Shown here piece by piece: positions 22,028 to 31,476 of a DNA stretch of 64,000 nucleotides. The DNA lies in contig CM059192.1 in the NCBI GenBank assembly GCA_030323885.1, forward strand, positions 1,247,001 through 1,311,000, written 5' to 3'. Source of the DNA: Branchipolynoe longqiensis (lineage: Eukaryota > Annelida > Polychaeta > Phyllodocida > Polynoidae). Every line of letters begins with the position of its first letter. Positions within the stretch are counted from its first letter, which is position 1. The position numbers and the translations under genes are program-made. The notes under the pieces were generated by a model, which saw only the letters and a list, made by a program, of their open reading frames with translations, made no database searches and was not told where the DNA came from.

Positions 22028-22345
22028 CACTGGACCCAGTGGCAGAATCGGTAGAGTGTAGACTTCCTGTGTAGAAGGTTGGGAGTTTGAAACCCAGCCG
22101 AGTCAAATTAATTACTTATAAAAATTGATGCTTGTCGCTACTTATCCTGGCGCTCGCCATTACTAGGATAGGGCAAGGACTGTTTGGCTCAGTGTCAGGA
22201 TAATGTGACTGAGTTGGAAATTAGGGCATGGTGATGATTTTCTGGTATCCCAGTGGGGCAGCACTATAAATTCACCATGAATGTGCACTGTCACTAGTTA
22301 GTACCCACCCTAATATGACCTTAGATGTTGCCAGGACGTAAAACT
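22028..22345 (+). mobile_element. tRNA-derived SINE, full-length representative
   Basis: The tRNA-like head has A-box-like TGGCAGAATCGGTAGAG and B-box-like GGGAGTTTGAAACCC. The body has landmarks GCTTGTCGCTACTTATCCTG, TAGGATAGGGCAAGGACTG, CTCAGTGTCAGGATAATGTG and GGGGCAGCACTATAAA. The tail is CCTTAGATGTTGCCAGGACG then TAAAACTCCAACAACCAAC. SINEs of this kind are transcribed by RNA polymerase III and copied by a partner LINE. Around twenty copies or fragments occur in the window, in both orientations. Confidence 0.85.
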
Positions 22346-22408
22346 CCAACAACCAACATCTTAATGTGACCTTAAATGTTGCCAGGATACAAAACCCCAG
22401 CAAACAAC
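22346..22408 (+). mobile_element. Extra SINE tail directly after a full copy
   Basis: A second diverged tail (ATGTGACCTTAAATGTTGCC...AAAACCCCAGCAAACAAC) follows the previous one with no head or body. Confidence 0.7.
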
Positions 22409-22524
22409 ATCATTTTGAACATCGCAATGAGATCTACCTCCTGGAAGAATGCGAAATGTGGTTTGGTTATCGAGTAATCAAAGAAACACTTGGGAGGTGA
22501 TAAACTACTCCACAAAGGTTCAGA

Positions 22525-22838
22525 CTGTTTTGGGAGATCGGGCGATCCGAACCCATGGGTTCATGGGTTCGAACCCAGCCGAGTCAAATTAATGACTTTC
22601 AAGAATGTATACTTGTCACTTCCTAGCCAGGCACTCGGCATTATTAGGATAGGGCAAGGACTGGTTGGCTCAGTGTCAGGATAATGTGACTGAGTGGGAT
22701 ATCAGGTCATGGTGCTGGTGGCTTGGGCTTCCAGTGGGGCAGCACTATAAAGTCGCCATGAGTGCACACTGTCACACGTCGGTACCTGTCCTGATATGAC
22801 TTTAGATGTTGCTAGGACATAAAACAAACAAACAAAGC
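22525..22838 (+). mobile_element. SINE, nearly full length
   Basis: B-box-like GGGTTCGAACCC, full body and tail ending in (CAAA)n. The head carries a duplicated CCCATGGGTTCAT stretch. Confidence 0.8.
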
Positions 22839-23059
22839 TTTAGTAATGCGGCTTTATGTGCGCTGTTGGTTGCTTTAGTATACCCGGCCCTCTGAGTGAG
22901 CGAGGCAGGGTGGGAAATGCACCGTGTCTGTAGCAAATCCCACTGCTGCCGCTCAGGCAACCCAGTAAGATGGGACACTGCACAGCTTGTTCAACTAAGT
23001 GACAAGGTATAACAAACAACACGCTATTGTCATTTTAGCATGTCTGTGATGTATGGAGC
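22839..23059. other. Spacer, no gene seen
   Basis: Unique-looking lead-in to the 74-bp array; it contains degraded fragments of the array unit. Confidence 0.5.
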
Positions 23060-23775
23060 ACACTGCCACCGCTCATACAACTCGGCGGTAACGTTCACTC
23101 ACTGACAAAACTCGACCAACGCAGTTGGAGAGTACACTACCACCGCTCATACAACTCGGTGGTAACGTTCACTCACTGACAAAACTCGACCAACTCAGTT
23201 GTAGAGTACACTGCAACCGCTCATACAACTCGGTGGTAATGTTCACTCACTGACAAAACTCGACCAACGCAGTTGTAGAGTACACTACCACTGCTCATAC
23301 AACTCGGCGGTAACGTTCACTCACTGACAAAACTCGACCAACTCAGTTGTAGAGTACACTGCCACCACTCATACAACTCGGCGGTAACATTCACTCACTG
23401 ACAAAACTCAACCAACTCAGTTGTAGAGTACACTGCCACCGCTCATACAACTCGGCGGTAACGTTCACTCACTGACAAAACTCGACCAATGCAGTTGGAG
23501 AGTACACTACCACCGCTCATACAACTCGGTTGTAACGTTCACTCACTGACAAAACTCGACCAACTCAGTTGTAGAGTACACTGCAACCGCTCATACAACT
23601 CGGTGGTAACATTCACTCACTGACAAAACTCTACCAACGCAGTTGTAGAGTACACTACCACTGCTCATACAACTCGGCGGTAACGTTCACTCACTGACAA
23701 AACTCGACCAACTCAGTTGTAGAGTACACTGCCACCGCTCAGACAACTCAGCGGTAAAGTTCACTCACTTTCAAA
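23060..23775. repeat. 74-bp tandem repeat
   Basis: About ten copies at an exact 74-bp period, with the core GTTCACTCACTGACAAAACT. Higher-order alternation is visible: the unit pair differing by GCAGTTGGAGAG versus TCAGTTGTAGAG recurs. Confidence 0.93.
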
Positions 23776-24775
23776 ACTCGACCAACTCAGTGGTAGAGCT
23801 CACACATCCTAGTGGTAATATACATCACACTGCCATAACTCGTTCAACTCAGCAGCAGAGATGCACACACTGCCACTGTTTATGCACCGTAGTGATAAAG
23901 TACAGCACACTGCTACAACTCGTTCAACTCAGTAGTAAAGTACACTGCCACCGGTCATGCACCTTAGTGATAAAGTACAGCACACTATCACCACTCGTTC
24001 AACTCATGAGTAGAGTGCAACACACTGCTAGCGCTCATGCACCATAATGGTAAAGTACAGCACACTGCCACCACTTGTTCAATGCACTTAGTAAAGTGAA
24101 ACACACTGCTACCGCTCATGCACCTTAATGGTAAAGTACAGCACACTGTCGCCACTCGTTCAACTCAGCAGTAAAGTGCAACACACTGCTACCACTCATG
24201 CATCTTACTCTTAGTGGTAAAGTACAGCACACTCCCACAACTCGCTCAACTCAGCAGTAGAGTGCAACACACTGCCACCACTCATGCACCTTAATGATAA
24301 AGTACAGCACACTGCCACCACTTGTTCAACTCGGCAGTAGACTGAAATACACTGCCACCACTAATGCATCTTACTCTTAGTGGTAAAGTACAACACACTG
24401 CCACAACTCGTTCAACTCAGCAGTAGACTGCAATACACTGCCACCACTAATGCATCTTACTCTTGGTGGTAAAGTACAGCACACTGCCACAACTCGTTCA
24501 ACTCAGGAGTAGACTGCAACACACTGCCACCACGCATGCACCTTACTCTCAGTGGTAAAGTACAACACACTGCCACAACTCATTCAACTCAGCAGTAGAC
24601 TGCAACACACTGCCACCACGCAATCACCTTACTCTCAGTGGTAAAGTACAACACACTGCCACAACTCATTCAACTCAGCAGTAGACTGCAACACACTGCC
24701 ACCACGCAATCGCATTACTCTCAGTGGTAAAGTACAACACACTGCCACAACTCGTTCAACTCGGTTGTCAAATCC
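23776..24775. repeat. ~86-bp tandem repeat, diverged relative of the 74-bp array
   Basis: Units share CAACTC.GCAGTAGA and ACACACTGCCACAACTC. The period settles at about 86 bp between 24490 and 24750 and is irregular before that. Confidence 0.88.
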
Positions 24776-24905
24776 ACCGGTCACCCGTGTAGAAAAAGCG
24801 AGTTGCCAAGTGGATGTATCAGTACACTAGTATGTGCCTGTGTTAGGACTGTAGAGCCTGGCACCAAGCCAGCCATTGGGCGGGTTGTCCTGGGTCCTTT
24901 GTGAA

Positions 24906-24965
24906 CTGCTGTGTTCGTACTGTACTGTTAGCGATACATCAGACAGTGTGTGACTGTACTATTAT
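24906..24965. repeat. 37-bp satellite, left stub
   Basis: Contains ACTGTACTGTTA and GATACATCAGACAGTG, the unit of the array at 29767-34362. It is the left flank of the inserted Ngaro-like element. Confidence 0.85.
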
Positions 24966-25150
24966 AACTCGTATACAAGACTGTATACGGCTGTAAGGCC
25001 AAGCAGGCTCCGGCTATACTACTTCTTGGTACTACTCTAGTTCCTGGCTCTGGCACCAGGGGACTATTGGCGCTGTCTGCACCGCTGGCCTGCCGCTGCC
25101 TGCAGAGCTGCCACTCGCTCCTCCGGCTCCACCCGAACAACTACTGTGCG
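24966..25150 (+). repeat. Split direct repeat A1
   Basis: 185 bp starting AACTCGTATACAAGACTG and ending CAACTACTGTGCG; matches A2 except for two C/T differences. Confidence 0.95.
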
Positions 25151-25187
25151 TTTTGCTGCACGGTGCGTGTTGCTGCATTCTGTGTCT

Positions 25188-26123
25188 ATGGCTAAGCCGG
25201 TGACTGACTACTGCGGGCCTTGGGGGCAAAAACATAAATTGCCGGTAAATGTGTTATGTCCTGTAGGCAAGGCAGCTGCTAAGCGGGCAACTCGTGCACA
25301 CCCACAGCAAGAGGCGGATATGGCTGAGAGTCAGGTCAAAGAAGAGGTGCGTGCCATGGGTGCGACAGACGACAGGGAGTCGGAGGACGAGCAGGAATTG
25401 CAAAGAAAAGTAGACGCGTTAGAAAAAAAGAGGCGGGTGGCGGAACTGTTGCAGCGCCAAGACGCGTTGGAGGACGAATTGCGGAAAATGGACGTCGCGA
25501 CAAAAGAAAGGGGGAGGTGCCGGTCGGGGCACGCGCGCCGGTGCACGCGACGGCGCAGGTCATCCTCTTCAAGTTCAGGCAGCCGCACACCAAGTAATGA
25601 AAGACGCCGTCAGCGTAAGTGGACACTCAAACACTATACGGTGGACAGAAAACAGATTAAAAAGTTAAATGCTTATGAGCTTATAGAGTCAAATTGTGCG
25701 TGGTTTTCTGACACTAGCACCTATGACGACGTTGAGTCGTGCCACGCGATGTTGAACCATATAAGCTATCTCTGTACGAAAGCAAAATTTAATAACTTTA
25801 ATAATACGGCTCATGTTGCGTACGACACGGGGGTGCGTAAGTTAGCACAGAAGCAGGGTTTTGCTGCATTCGCCTCTGGTAATAGTGACTTGGCTCTGCG
25901 TCACTATGCGTTTGAAAACATTAAAGACGTTAACAAATCTTCAGGGGATTCTTCAAAGTCGTCCAACGCGTCAAAATTATTTACGCGTGACGGAAAGAAA
26001 CCGTGCTTTGCCCACAACGGGGACTCGGGTTGTGTGCGAGATGAAAAGACCTGTGACTTTGGGCACTGGTGTTCCCGTTGTGGCAGTCACAGCCATAAGA
26101 GGGGCAATTGTCGGAGAGACTGA
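25188..26123 (+). CDS. Gag-like protein of the Ngaro-like element
   Basis: 311 codons from the ATG at 25188; an upstream in-frame GTG at 25146 falls inside A1 and is less likely. Residues ~55-105 are charged and helical, with coiled-coil character (ELQRKVDALEKKRRVAELLQ). Residues ~107-140 are Arg/Ser-rich. A middle domain at ~145-235 has no motif I can name. The C-terminus has two metal-binding motifs: C-x8-C-x6-C-x3-H beginning at Cys273, then C-x2-C-x4-H-x4-C ending at about residue 308, the latter a classical Gag knuckle. It should package element RNA. It ends at TGA 26121-26123; the same reading frame then stays open into pol, so a Gag-Pol product by readthrough is possible. Confidence 0.85.
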   Translation: MAKPVTDYCGPWGQKHKLPVNVLCPVGKAAAKRATRAHPQQEADMAESQVKEEVRAMGATDDRESEDEQELQRKVDALEKKRRVAELLQRQDALEDELRKMDVATKERGRCRSGHARRCTRRRRSSSSSSGSRTPSNERRRQRKWTLKHYTVDRKQIKKLNAYELIESNCAWFSDTSTYDDVESCHAMLNHISYLCTKAKFNNFNNTAHVAYDTGVRKLAQKQGFAAFASGNSDLALRHYAFENIKDVNKSSGDSSKSSNASKLFTRDGKKPCFAHNGDSGCVRDEKTCDFGHWCSRCGSHSHKRGNCRRD

Positions 26124-26243
26124 AGATGTAAGAAAAAGGCTCTGAAATTTCAATTAAATGGACTCCATGCTGAATTTAATAATATAATTGTGAATAATAA
26201 TAATAATACTACGCATTTGAAAATTCTTGATAAACCGCTAGTA

Positions 26244-28118
26244 ATGAATGTGGAAGGGTGTGCTTCCAGCACTCTACTAGAGATTGCTTCTGGCAATGGT
26301 CAAATTCCTTTGACGCGTAATGAGACTACAGTTGGTTCAGGTTTCCAATTACCTAATTGGATCCCGGTAATCTCTAATTGGTTACAAGTGTCCAATAACC
26401 CTAGTGCATACACGTTAACTGCTGTTGATAGGCATTCTATTGTTAGGGTCGAGTGCATTGTAATCGTAGCTGAGGCGTGTTTCAAAGGAGTTTGTGACTG
26501 TATACATTGTGTTGCTAATGTGCCGGTGCAATTCAAACCATGTCGAGTTTTTGTCGAATCATTTTTTCGTGGTGACATTGATCCTGATTGGGAATACATA
26601 TTGCATGGAGCCATATTTGGTTTCAAAATAATAAATTATGATTTTTCGACTAGTTATAATAATACTTATTCTGGGAAAATTGATCCTGACCATTACGCGT
26701 TCATTACGCGTAAATTGGAGTCGGAATTGGAAAAAGGTTACATTTCACGCACTGATAAATTACCAATGTGCTCTCATAATTTGTTTTGTGTTCCTAAACC
26801 TGGTAAGGAGGGCTATAGGGTTATAATAGACTGTAGTAAGCCTTACATGCGTTCTGTTAATAATTATGTTTCTGATACTTGTGTTAAATTTAAATATAAG
26901 AGTGTCGATACCTTGATTGAAATGTTGATTCAAGGAGATTATATTTCAGTGATAGATATAAAGGATGCTTACAGGGCTCTGACTATACATCCATCAGATA
27001 GAGAGAAACAGGGATTAATATGGATTATAGGTGATAAAAAGGTATATTTCCTAGATAATCGCCTGTCGATGGGACTCTCATCTAGCCCGTACATATTTAG
27101 TAAGGTATCTGATTTTGTTTATCGGTGTGCGGTAAGGCAGGGTATTAACAAATTGGTGAACTATTTGGACGATTTTGCTGTGCTCGGTTCGACTTATTGG
27201 GACTGCGTTAGGCGACAGCTTGGCTTAATTGCTATATTACGTAGGTTGGGATTTTATATAAGTTTCCCTAAGCTATTAAATCCTGCTACCGAAGTTAGAT
27301 ATTTAGGCATAGAAATAGATACAATTGCTTTGAAAGTAAGGCTGCCTTTTGACAAGGTGTTAAAGCTAAAAAATCATCTTCGAATTTTTGAGACTAGGAC
27401 GAAGGCTACGCGTAGGGAGCTAGAGCGCCTTGGTGGACGGCTTTCACATTGTTCTATAGTAGTAAAAGGGGGTCGCTCTTTCTCTGCCAGGATCCATGAT
27501 GCGGTTAGAGCCTTAAAGCATCCTCATCATAAATATAGAATTAATTGTGCATTTCGTGATGAGATTTCCTGGTGGTTGAAGTTTGTCGACAGATTTAATG
27601 GTGAGAAACGGATGTTGAAAGCTCAGACAGAAACGTTTGCTGTATATACTGATGCTTCGTTGTCTGGTTATGGTGCATTGCACAAAATGCATTGGTGTGT
27701 AGGTTTTTTTAATAAAAATGAGGTCGTTAATAAATTGTCGCACCATCAGGTATATGCCCCTAATGACATTGTTGATGAGAATATTAATGTGAAAGAAATG
27801 TGGTCAGTTGTAGCGGCAGTAGACCGTTGGGCGTGCCATTGGCAGGACAAGAAGATCATTTTTGTCACTGATAATAATACAGTCAGATCGGCCTTGGTGA
27901 AGGGTACTGCAAAAAATCCCATTATATTGAAGTGGTTAAAGCGGATATTTTGGGTATCTGTCTGCTATAATTTTGATATCTCTTCGGTGCATGTGAGCAC
28001 ACATGATAATGTCATTTGTGATAGTTTGAGCAGATGGGATACTCCCCTTCAGATTCAGAGAATCCAGGGTGTGGATGAAATGGAAGGTTTGTGCTGTTCG
28101 CATTTGTTTCAAATTTAA
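26244..28118 (+). CDS. Reverse transcriptase-RNase H (pol) of the Ngaro-like element
   Basis: 624 residues from the first ATG (26244), but the frame is open back to codon 26124, right after the gag TGA. RT domain at about residues 120-370: Asp238 in VIDIKDAYRAL, LSMGLSSSPYIF, and the active-site YLDDF (Asp309-Asp310). Leu replaces the more usual Val/Met at the second position of the YxDD box. RNase H at ~465-600 with Asp470 (YTDASLSGYGA), Glu518 (NVKEMW), Asp543 (VTDNNTV) and Asp593 (CDSLSRW), all present. No protease or DDE integrase follows, as expected for this order. The stop at 28116-28118 lies 4 bp before the recombinase ATG. AT-rich codon use contrasts with the GC-rich pol at 1628. Confidence 0.92.
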   Translation: MNVEGCASSTLLEIASGNGQIPLTRNETTVGSGFQLPNWIPVISNWLQVSNNPSAYTLTAVDRHSIVRVECIVIVAEACFKGVCDCIHCVANVPVQFKPCRVFVESFFRGDIDPDWEYILHGAIFGFKIINYDFSTSYNNTYSGKIDPDHYAFITRKLESELEKGYISRTDKLPMCSHNLFCVPKPGKEGYRVIIDCSKPYMRSVNNYVSDTCVKFKYKSVDTLIEMLIQGDYISVIDIKDAYRALTIHPSDREKQGLIWIIGDKKVYFLDNRLSMGLSSSPYIFSKVSDFVYRCAVRQGINKLVNYLDDFAVLGSTYWDCVRRQLGLIAILRRLGFYISFPKLLNPATEVRYLGIEIDTIALKVRLPFDKVLKLKNHLRIFETRTKATRRELERLGGRLSHCSIVVKGGRSFSARIHDAVRALKHPHHKYRINCAFRDEISWWLKFVDRFNGEKRMLKAQTETFAVYTDASLSGYGALHKMHWCVGFFNKNEVVNKLSHHQVYAPNDIVDENINVKEMWSVVAAVDRWACHWQDKKIIFVTDNNTVRSALVKGTAKNPIILKWLKRIFWVSVCYNFDISSVHVSTHDNVICDSLSRWDTPLQIQRIQGVDEMEGLCCSHLFQI

Positions 28119-28122
28119 CTCG

Positions 28123-29195
28123 ATGTTTCTAGAGTTACTGGCGTTGCAGAGGGAAGTCGAAACGATCGCCGCGCATTACTACGCGCCGAACAGTCGAGTG
28201 ACGCGCTCTGTGCAAATGAGGAAATATTTTAAATTTATTGAGGAATTTGGAGGGTTGCTGGCGCCAGTGCCTTGTCCTGCAAGCCAAGTGGCATTATATA
28301 TAGCTTGGCTATCTCATTCTTTGACCTATAGTTCAATTACTAATTATTTGTCTGCGCTGAATTTTTTCTTACGTTCGGAAAATGCTATTCCGATAGATTA
28401 TAAAAATCATACAATTAAAACCACTCTTGGAGGTGTTAAGCGTCTACTAGGGTGTCAGGTGCACACAGCAAAACCTTTATTACCTAGGAACCTGTTGGTT
28501 ATGTTTAGTTTTCTTTCTCAGTCGATAGGGCATATTGCCACTAGAGCTGCGATTCTGACTGGGTTCCGGGATTGCTCCGGAAGTGTCAGCTAACGCGTTC
28601 AGACTCAGTCCTGTTACGCTCAGACTTTCAGTTTTTCTCTTGGGGTATGTTAGTGTCTGTAAGGAAGTCGAAGACTATACAATTTGCTCAGAGACAACTG
28701 TTAATCCCTATAGCGGTAATGAACAATACTGAGTTATGTGCAGTACACTGGACGAAATTGCATTTTGCACAGACCCCTATGTCCGCTAACGCACCAGCGT
28801 TTCAGGTGCCTTCTCCTGCCGGTGGGTACATGCCTTTAACTTATTCAGTTCTCCAAGCTACTATAAAATTTGTGTGTGCCTTGTCAGGACTAGATCCTCA
28901 TGATTTCTCGTGTCACTCGCTCAGAAGGGGTGGGTGCACCTTTTTGCGCATGCAAGGTGCTTCAATAGAGGAGCTTAAGGCTCGTGGAGATTGGCGGTCA
29001 GAATGCGTATTTAAATACATTGCCTTGCCTTTGGCAGACCGCATTTTGAATGACATGCGTGCAGTTAATGCAATTGATAGTTGTACGTTGCTAGACGGCT
29101 GGTCGTCTTACGCACTGTTTTTTTTTTCTCTTTCTTTCTTCTTCTTGGCTGGTTGGGCGTGCGCCCTTGGCAGTGGCCAGCCAGATGTCAGTTGA
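28123..29195 (+). pseudogene. Tyrosine recombinase of the Ngaro-like element, one frameshift
   Basis: An ATG at 28123 opens frame 1, which carries the helical core-binding region (SYLSAL-type motif as NYLSALNFFLR) and runs to AAILTGF. It then hits a stop at 28591-28593. The catalytic half continues in frame 0 from 28572: the first catalytic Arg (codon 28578, LLRKCQ), HSLRRGG with His 28914 and Arg 28923, GDW with Trp 28992, and the nucleophile candidate Tyr in FKYI (codon 29016). Five bases separate the two halves where six would keep frame, so one base is missing at about 28567-28571. The frame ends inside B1. It would integrate the circular DNA copy. A sequencing error is possible because everything else is intact. 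Confidence 0.85.
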
Positions 29196-29361
29196 TGGTC
29201 ATAGGACCCACTTACATTGATTGAGAATTGATTATGGAGCTGTTGCTCAACTTACTGTTAATATGAATTATGCGATATTGCCTACACAGCTTCACCATGC
29301 ATTGTGTCTAAGCATGAATAAACTGATGTCGCCCTTATTATTTCTAGCCTCTGCTTCTTAC
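29169..29361 (+). repeat. Split direct repeat B1
   Basis: 193 bp from GGCAGTGGCCAGCCAGATG to GCCTCTGCTTCTTAC; one mismatch to B2. It directly abuts A2. Confidence 0.95.
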
Positions 29362-29546
29362 AACTCGTATACAAGACTGTATACGGCTGTAAGGCCAAGC
29401 AGGCTCCGGCTATACTACTTCTTGGTACTACTCTAGTTCCCGGCTCTGGCACCAGGGGACTATTGGCGCTGTCTGCACCGCTGGCCTGCCGCTGCCTGCA
29501 GAGCTGCCACTCGCTCCCCCGGCTCCACCCGAACAACTACTGTGCG
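29362..29546 (+). repeat. Split direct repeat A2
   Basis: 185 bp copy of A1. It is followed by a 27-bp spacer with about 20 T. Confidence 0.95.
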
Positions 29547-29573
29547 GTGTTTTTTTTTTTTTTTTTTACGGTA

Positions 29574-29766
29574 GGCAGTGGCCAGCCAGATGTCAGTTGA
29601 TGGTCATAGGACCCACTTACATTGATTGAGAATTGATTATGGAGCTGTTGCTCAACTTACTGTTAATATGAATTATGCGATATTGCCTACACGGCTTCAC
29701 CATGCATTGTGTCTAAGCATGAATAAACTGATGTCGCCCTTATTATTTCTAGCCTCTGCTTCTTAC
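29574..29766 (+). repeat. Split direct repeat B2 (3' terminus)
   Basis: 193 bp copy of B1; the next base re-enters the 37-bp satellite (AGATACATCAGACAGTGG). Confidence 0.95.
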
Positions 29767-30224
29767 AGATACATCAGACAGTGGCATGTGAATGTACTGT
29801 TGTATATACATCAGACAGTGGTATGTGAATGTACTGTTATAGAATCATCAGGCTGTGGGTGACTGTACTGTTATAGATACATCAGACAGTAGTGGTTGAC
29901 TGTACTGTTATAGATACATCAGACAATAGTGTGTGACTGTACTGTTATAGATACATCAGACGGTAGTGGTTGACTGTTATAGATACATCACAGTGGTATG
30001 TGAATGTACTGTTATGGAATCATCAGGCTGTGGGTGACTGGACTGTTATAGATACATCAGACAGTAGTGTGTGCATGGACTGTTATAGATACATCAGACA
30101 GTAGTGGTTGACTGTACTGTTATAGATACATCAGGCAGTGGTATTTGAATGTACTGTTATAGATACATCACAGCGGTGTGTGAATGTACTGTTATAGATT
30201 CATCACACAGCGGTGTGTGAATGT

Positions 30225-31476
30225 GATTGATTGATTGATTGATTGGTGGTTGCTTTACGCCGTGTCGGCAGCATAGGCCATATTCACGGTGAGAAATGTT
30301 TGTTTTTTGTTCAAACCATCGCTTTTACATGTAAAAGCAGACAATCAATTATGTAGAAAGCTCACAATCATATATCTGTGGTCAAGGGAAACAAATTCCC
30401 ATAGAAAAGGAAAAGTTTCATTAATAATTAATAGAATCCATTTAGTAAACTATATAAGGTGGTACAGTCCAGCTGCCCTCAAAAAGGCTAAGATGTTTTC
30501 CTGTTTTACCTTAGTAAAAAGGTCATGCATACTGTCTGCAGTGTAGAACCGTTGGCGCAGGGCCAAAAAATCAATGCAACTTAGTAAAATGTGTTTGAGT
30601 GTCAGTGGGGACTGACACCCAATACATTCAGGGGGGAGGTTCCCCCTTGAGCAGAAAAGCATGTGTAAGCCACGAGTGGCCAACACGGCAGCGGCTAAGG
30701 ACCACTTGGTCCCGCCGACCTCCCGCATGAGTCTGTGGTGGCTTTCCCACAGATGGTTCAATTTCTTTAAGTTTATTAATGTTTTCATCCCACTCATGTT
30801 GCCATTTGGATTTTATGTGGGTGGCTATTAGTGGTTTCAGATCAGAGTGAGGGATCAGACACGGTTCAAGATCACAGTTCAGGGCCTTCTTCGCAGCCCG
30901 ATCAGCTCGTTCGTTTCCTTGTATGCCGGCATGGCCAGGCACCCAGCACAGGTGGATATCATACCCATCCGTTGTCAGTTGGTTCATTTTATAAATGACT
31001 GTTGCTAGAATAGGGTGATTCGTTTTCAGTCCAGCAACAGCCAGGAGGCAAGAGAACGAATCACTGTATATAACATAGTTAGTGTGGTTGGATACCTCGA
31101 TACACTCCAAAGCGAGAAGGAGTGCTCGGGCCTCTGCAGTGAAAATCGAGCTCTGATCGGGCAAACGTACACCAAATTTTTCCCGTCAGCAGACTGCCAC
31201 AGCAGCTACCCGGCTTTGGTCTTTCGAACCATCAGTGTATATGGAGAGGTGGTCTGCAAACTGGCCTTGAATCTCTGCATGCAGTCCTTGGTACTCGACT
31301 GGATGTGTCCCAGATTTCCTCAGTTCCGTGAGTCGGAGGATAACCGATGGCTTTCTCAACGACCACAGGGGATGTTCTGGGACTTTGGCATCCTCCAACA
31401 CGTCCAAATCCACGCCCAAGGCCTCCAAATGAGGTTTCATTCGGAGCCTCAGTGGCCGGATGTAATGGGGCATTCC
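30225..31476 (-). mobile_element. 5'-truncated RNase H-bearing LINE inserted in the satellite
   Basis: On the minus strand it holds the end of an ORF2 (RNase H, then a CCHC motif) and a 3' UTR ending in (CAAT)n at 30225-30245. GTGTGTGAATGT flanks both sides (30213-30224 and 31477-31488), a plausible 12-bp target duplication, although it is also part of the satellite unit. Confidence 0.8.
30450..31473 (-). pseudogene. LINE ORF2 C-terminus: RNase H and zinc knuckle, two frameshifts
   Basis: Three minus-strand frames join in order. 31473-31186 gives the post-RT linker and the start of RNase H (IYTDGSK). 31164-30628 gives the rest of RNase H with ARALLLALE, VIYSDSFSCL and HLCWVPGHAGIQGNERAD. 30640-30450 gives PECIGCQSPLTLKHILLSC, a C-x2-C-x8-H-x4-C motif, to the end. 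Breaks lie at about 31165-31185 and 30628-30640. The catalytic RT is missing through 5' truncation. RNase H plus this terminal motif is typical of I-like LINEs. Confidence 0.8.

Larger units (their letters stand above)
24966..29766 (+). mobile_element. Ngaro-like tyrosine recombinase retrotransposon with split direct repeats
   Basis: 4,801 bp with the order A1 (185 bp), gag, RT-RNase H, tyrosine recombinase, B1 (193 bp), A2 (185 bp), 27-bp T-rich spacer, B2 (193 bp). A1/A2 differ at two positions and B1/B2 at one. This A1...B1-A2-B2 layout is the split direct repeat structure of Ngaro/PAT-like elements. It is inserted in the 37-bp satellite between TTAT and GATACATC with no duplication beyond one ambiguous A, as expected for recombinase-mediated integration. 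The near identity of the repeats points to a young insertion, although the recombinase frame is broken. Confidence 0.93.

Noticed and set aside
22028..22110. tRNA genes in SINE heads
   Set aside because: A- and B-box-like segments are present, but the sequence runs into the SINE body and no acceptor stem closes.
28069..28122. Upstream extension of the recombinase frame to 28069
   Set aside because: The extra 18 codons overlap the end of pol out of frame; the ATG at 28123, 4 bp after the pol stop, is the better start.
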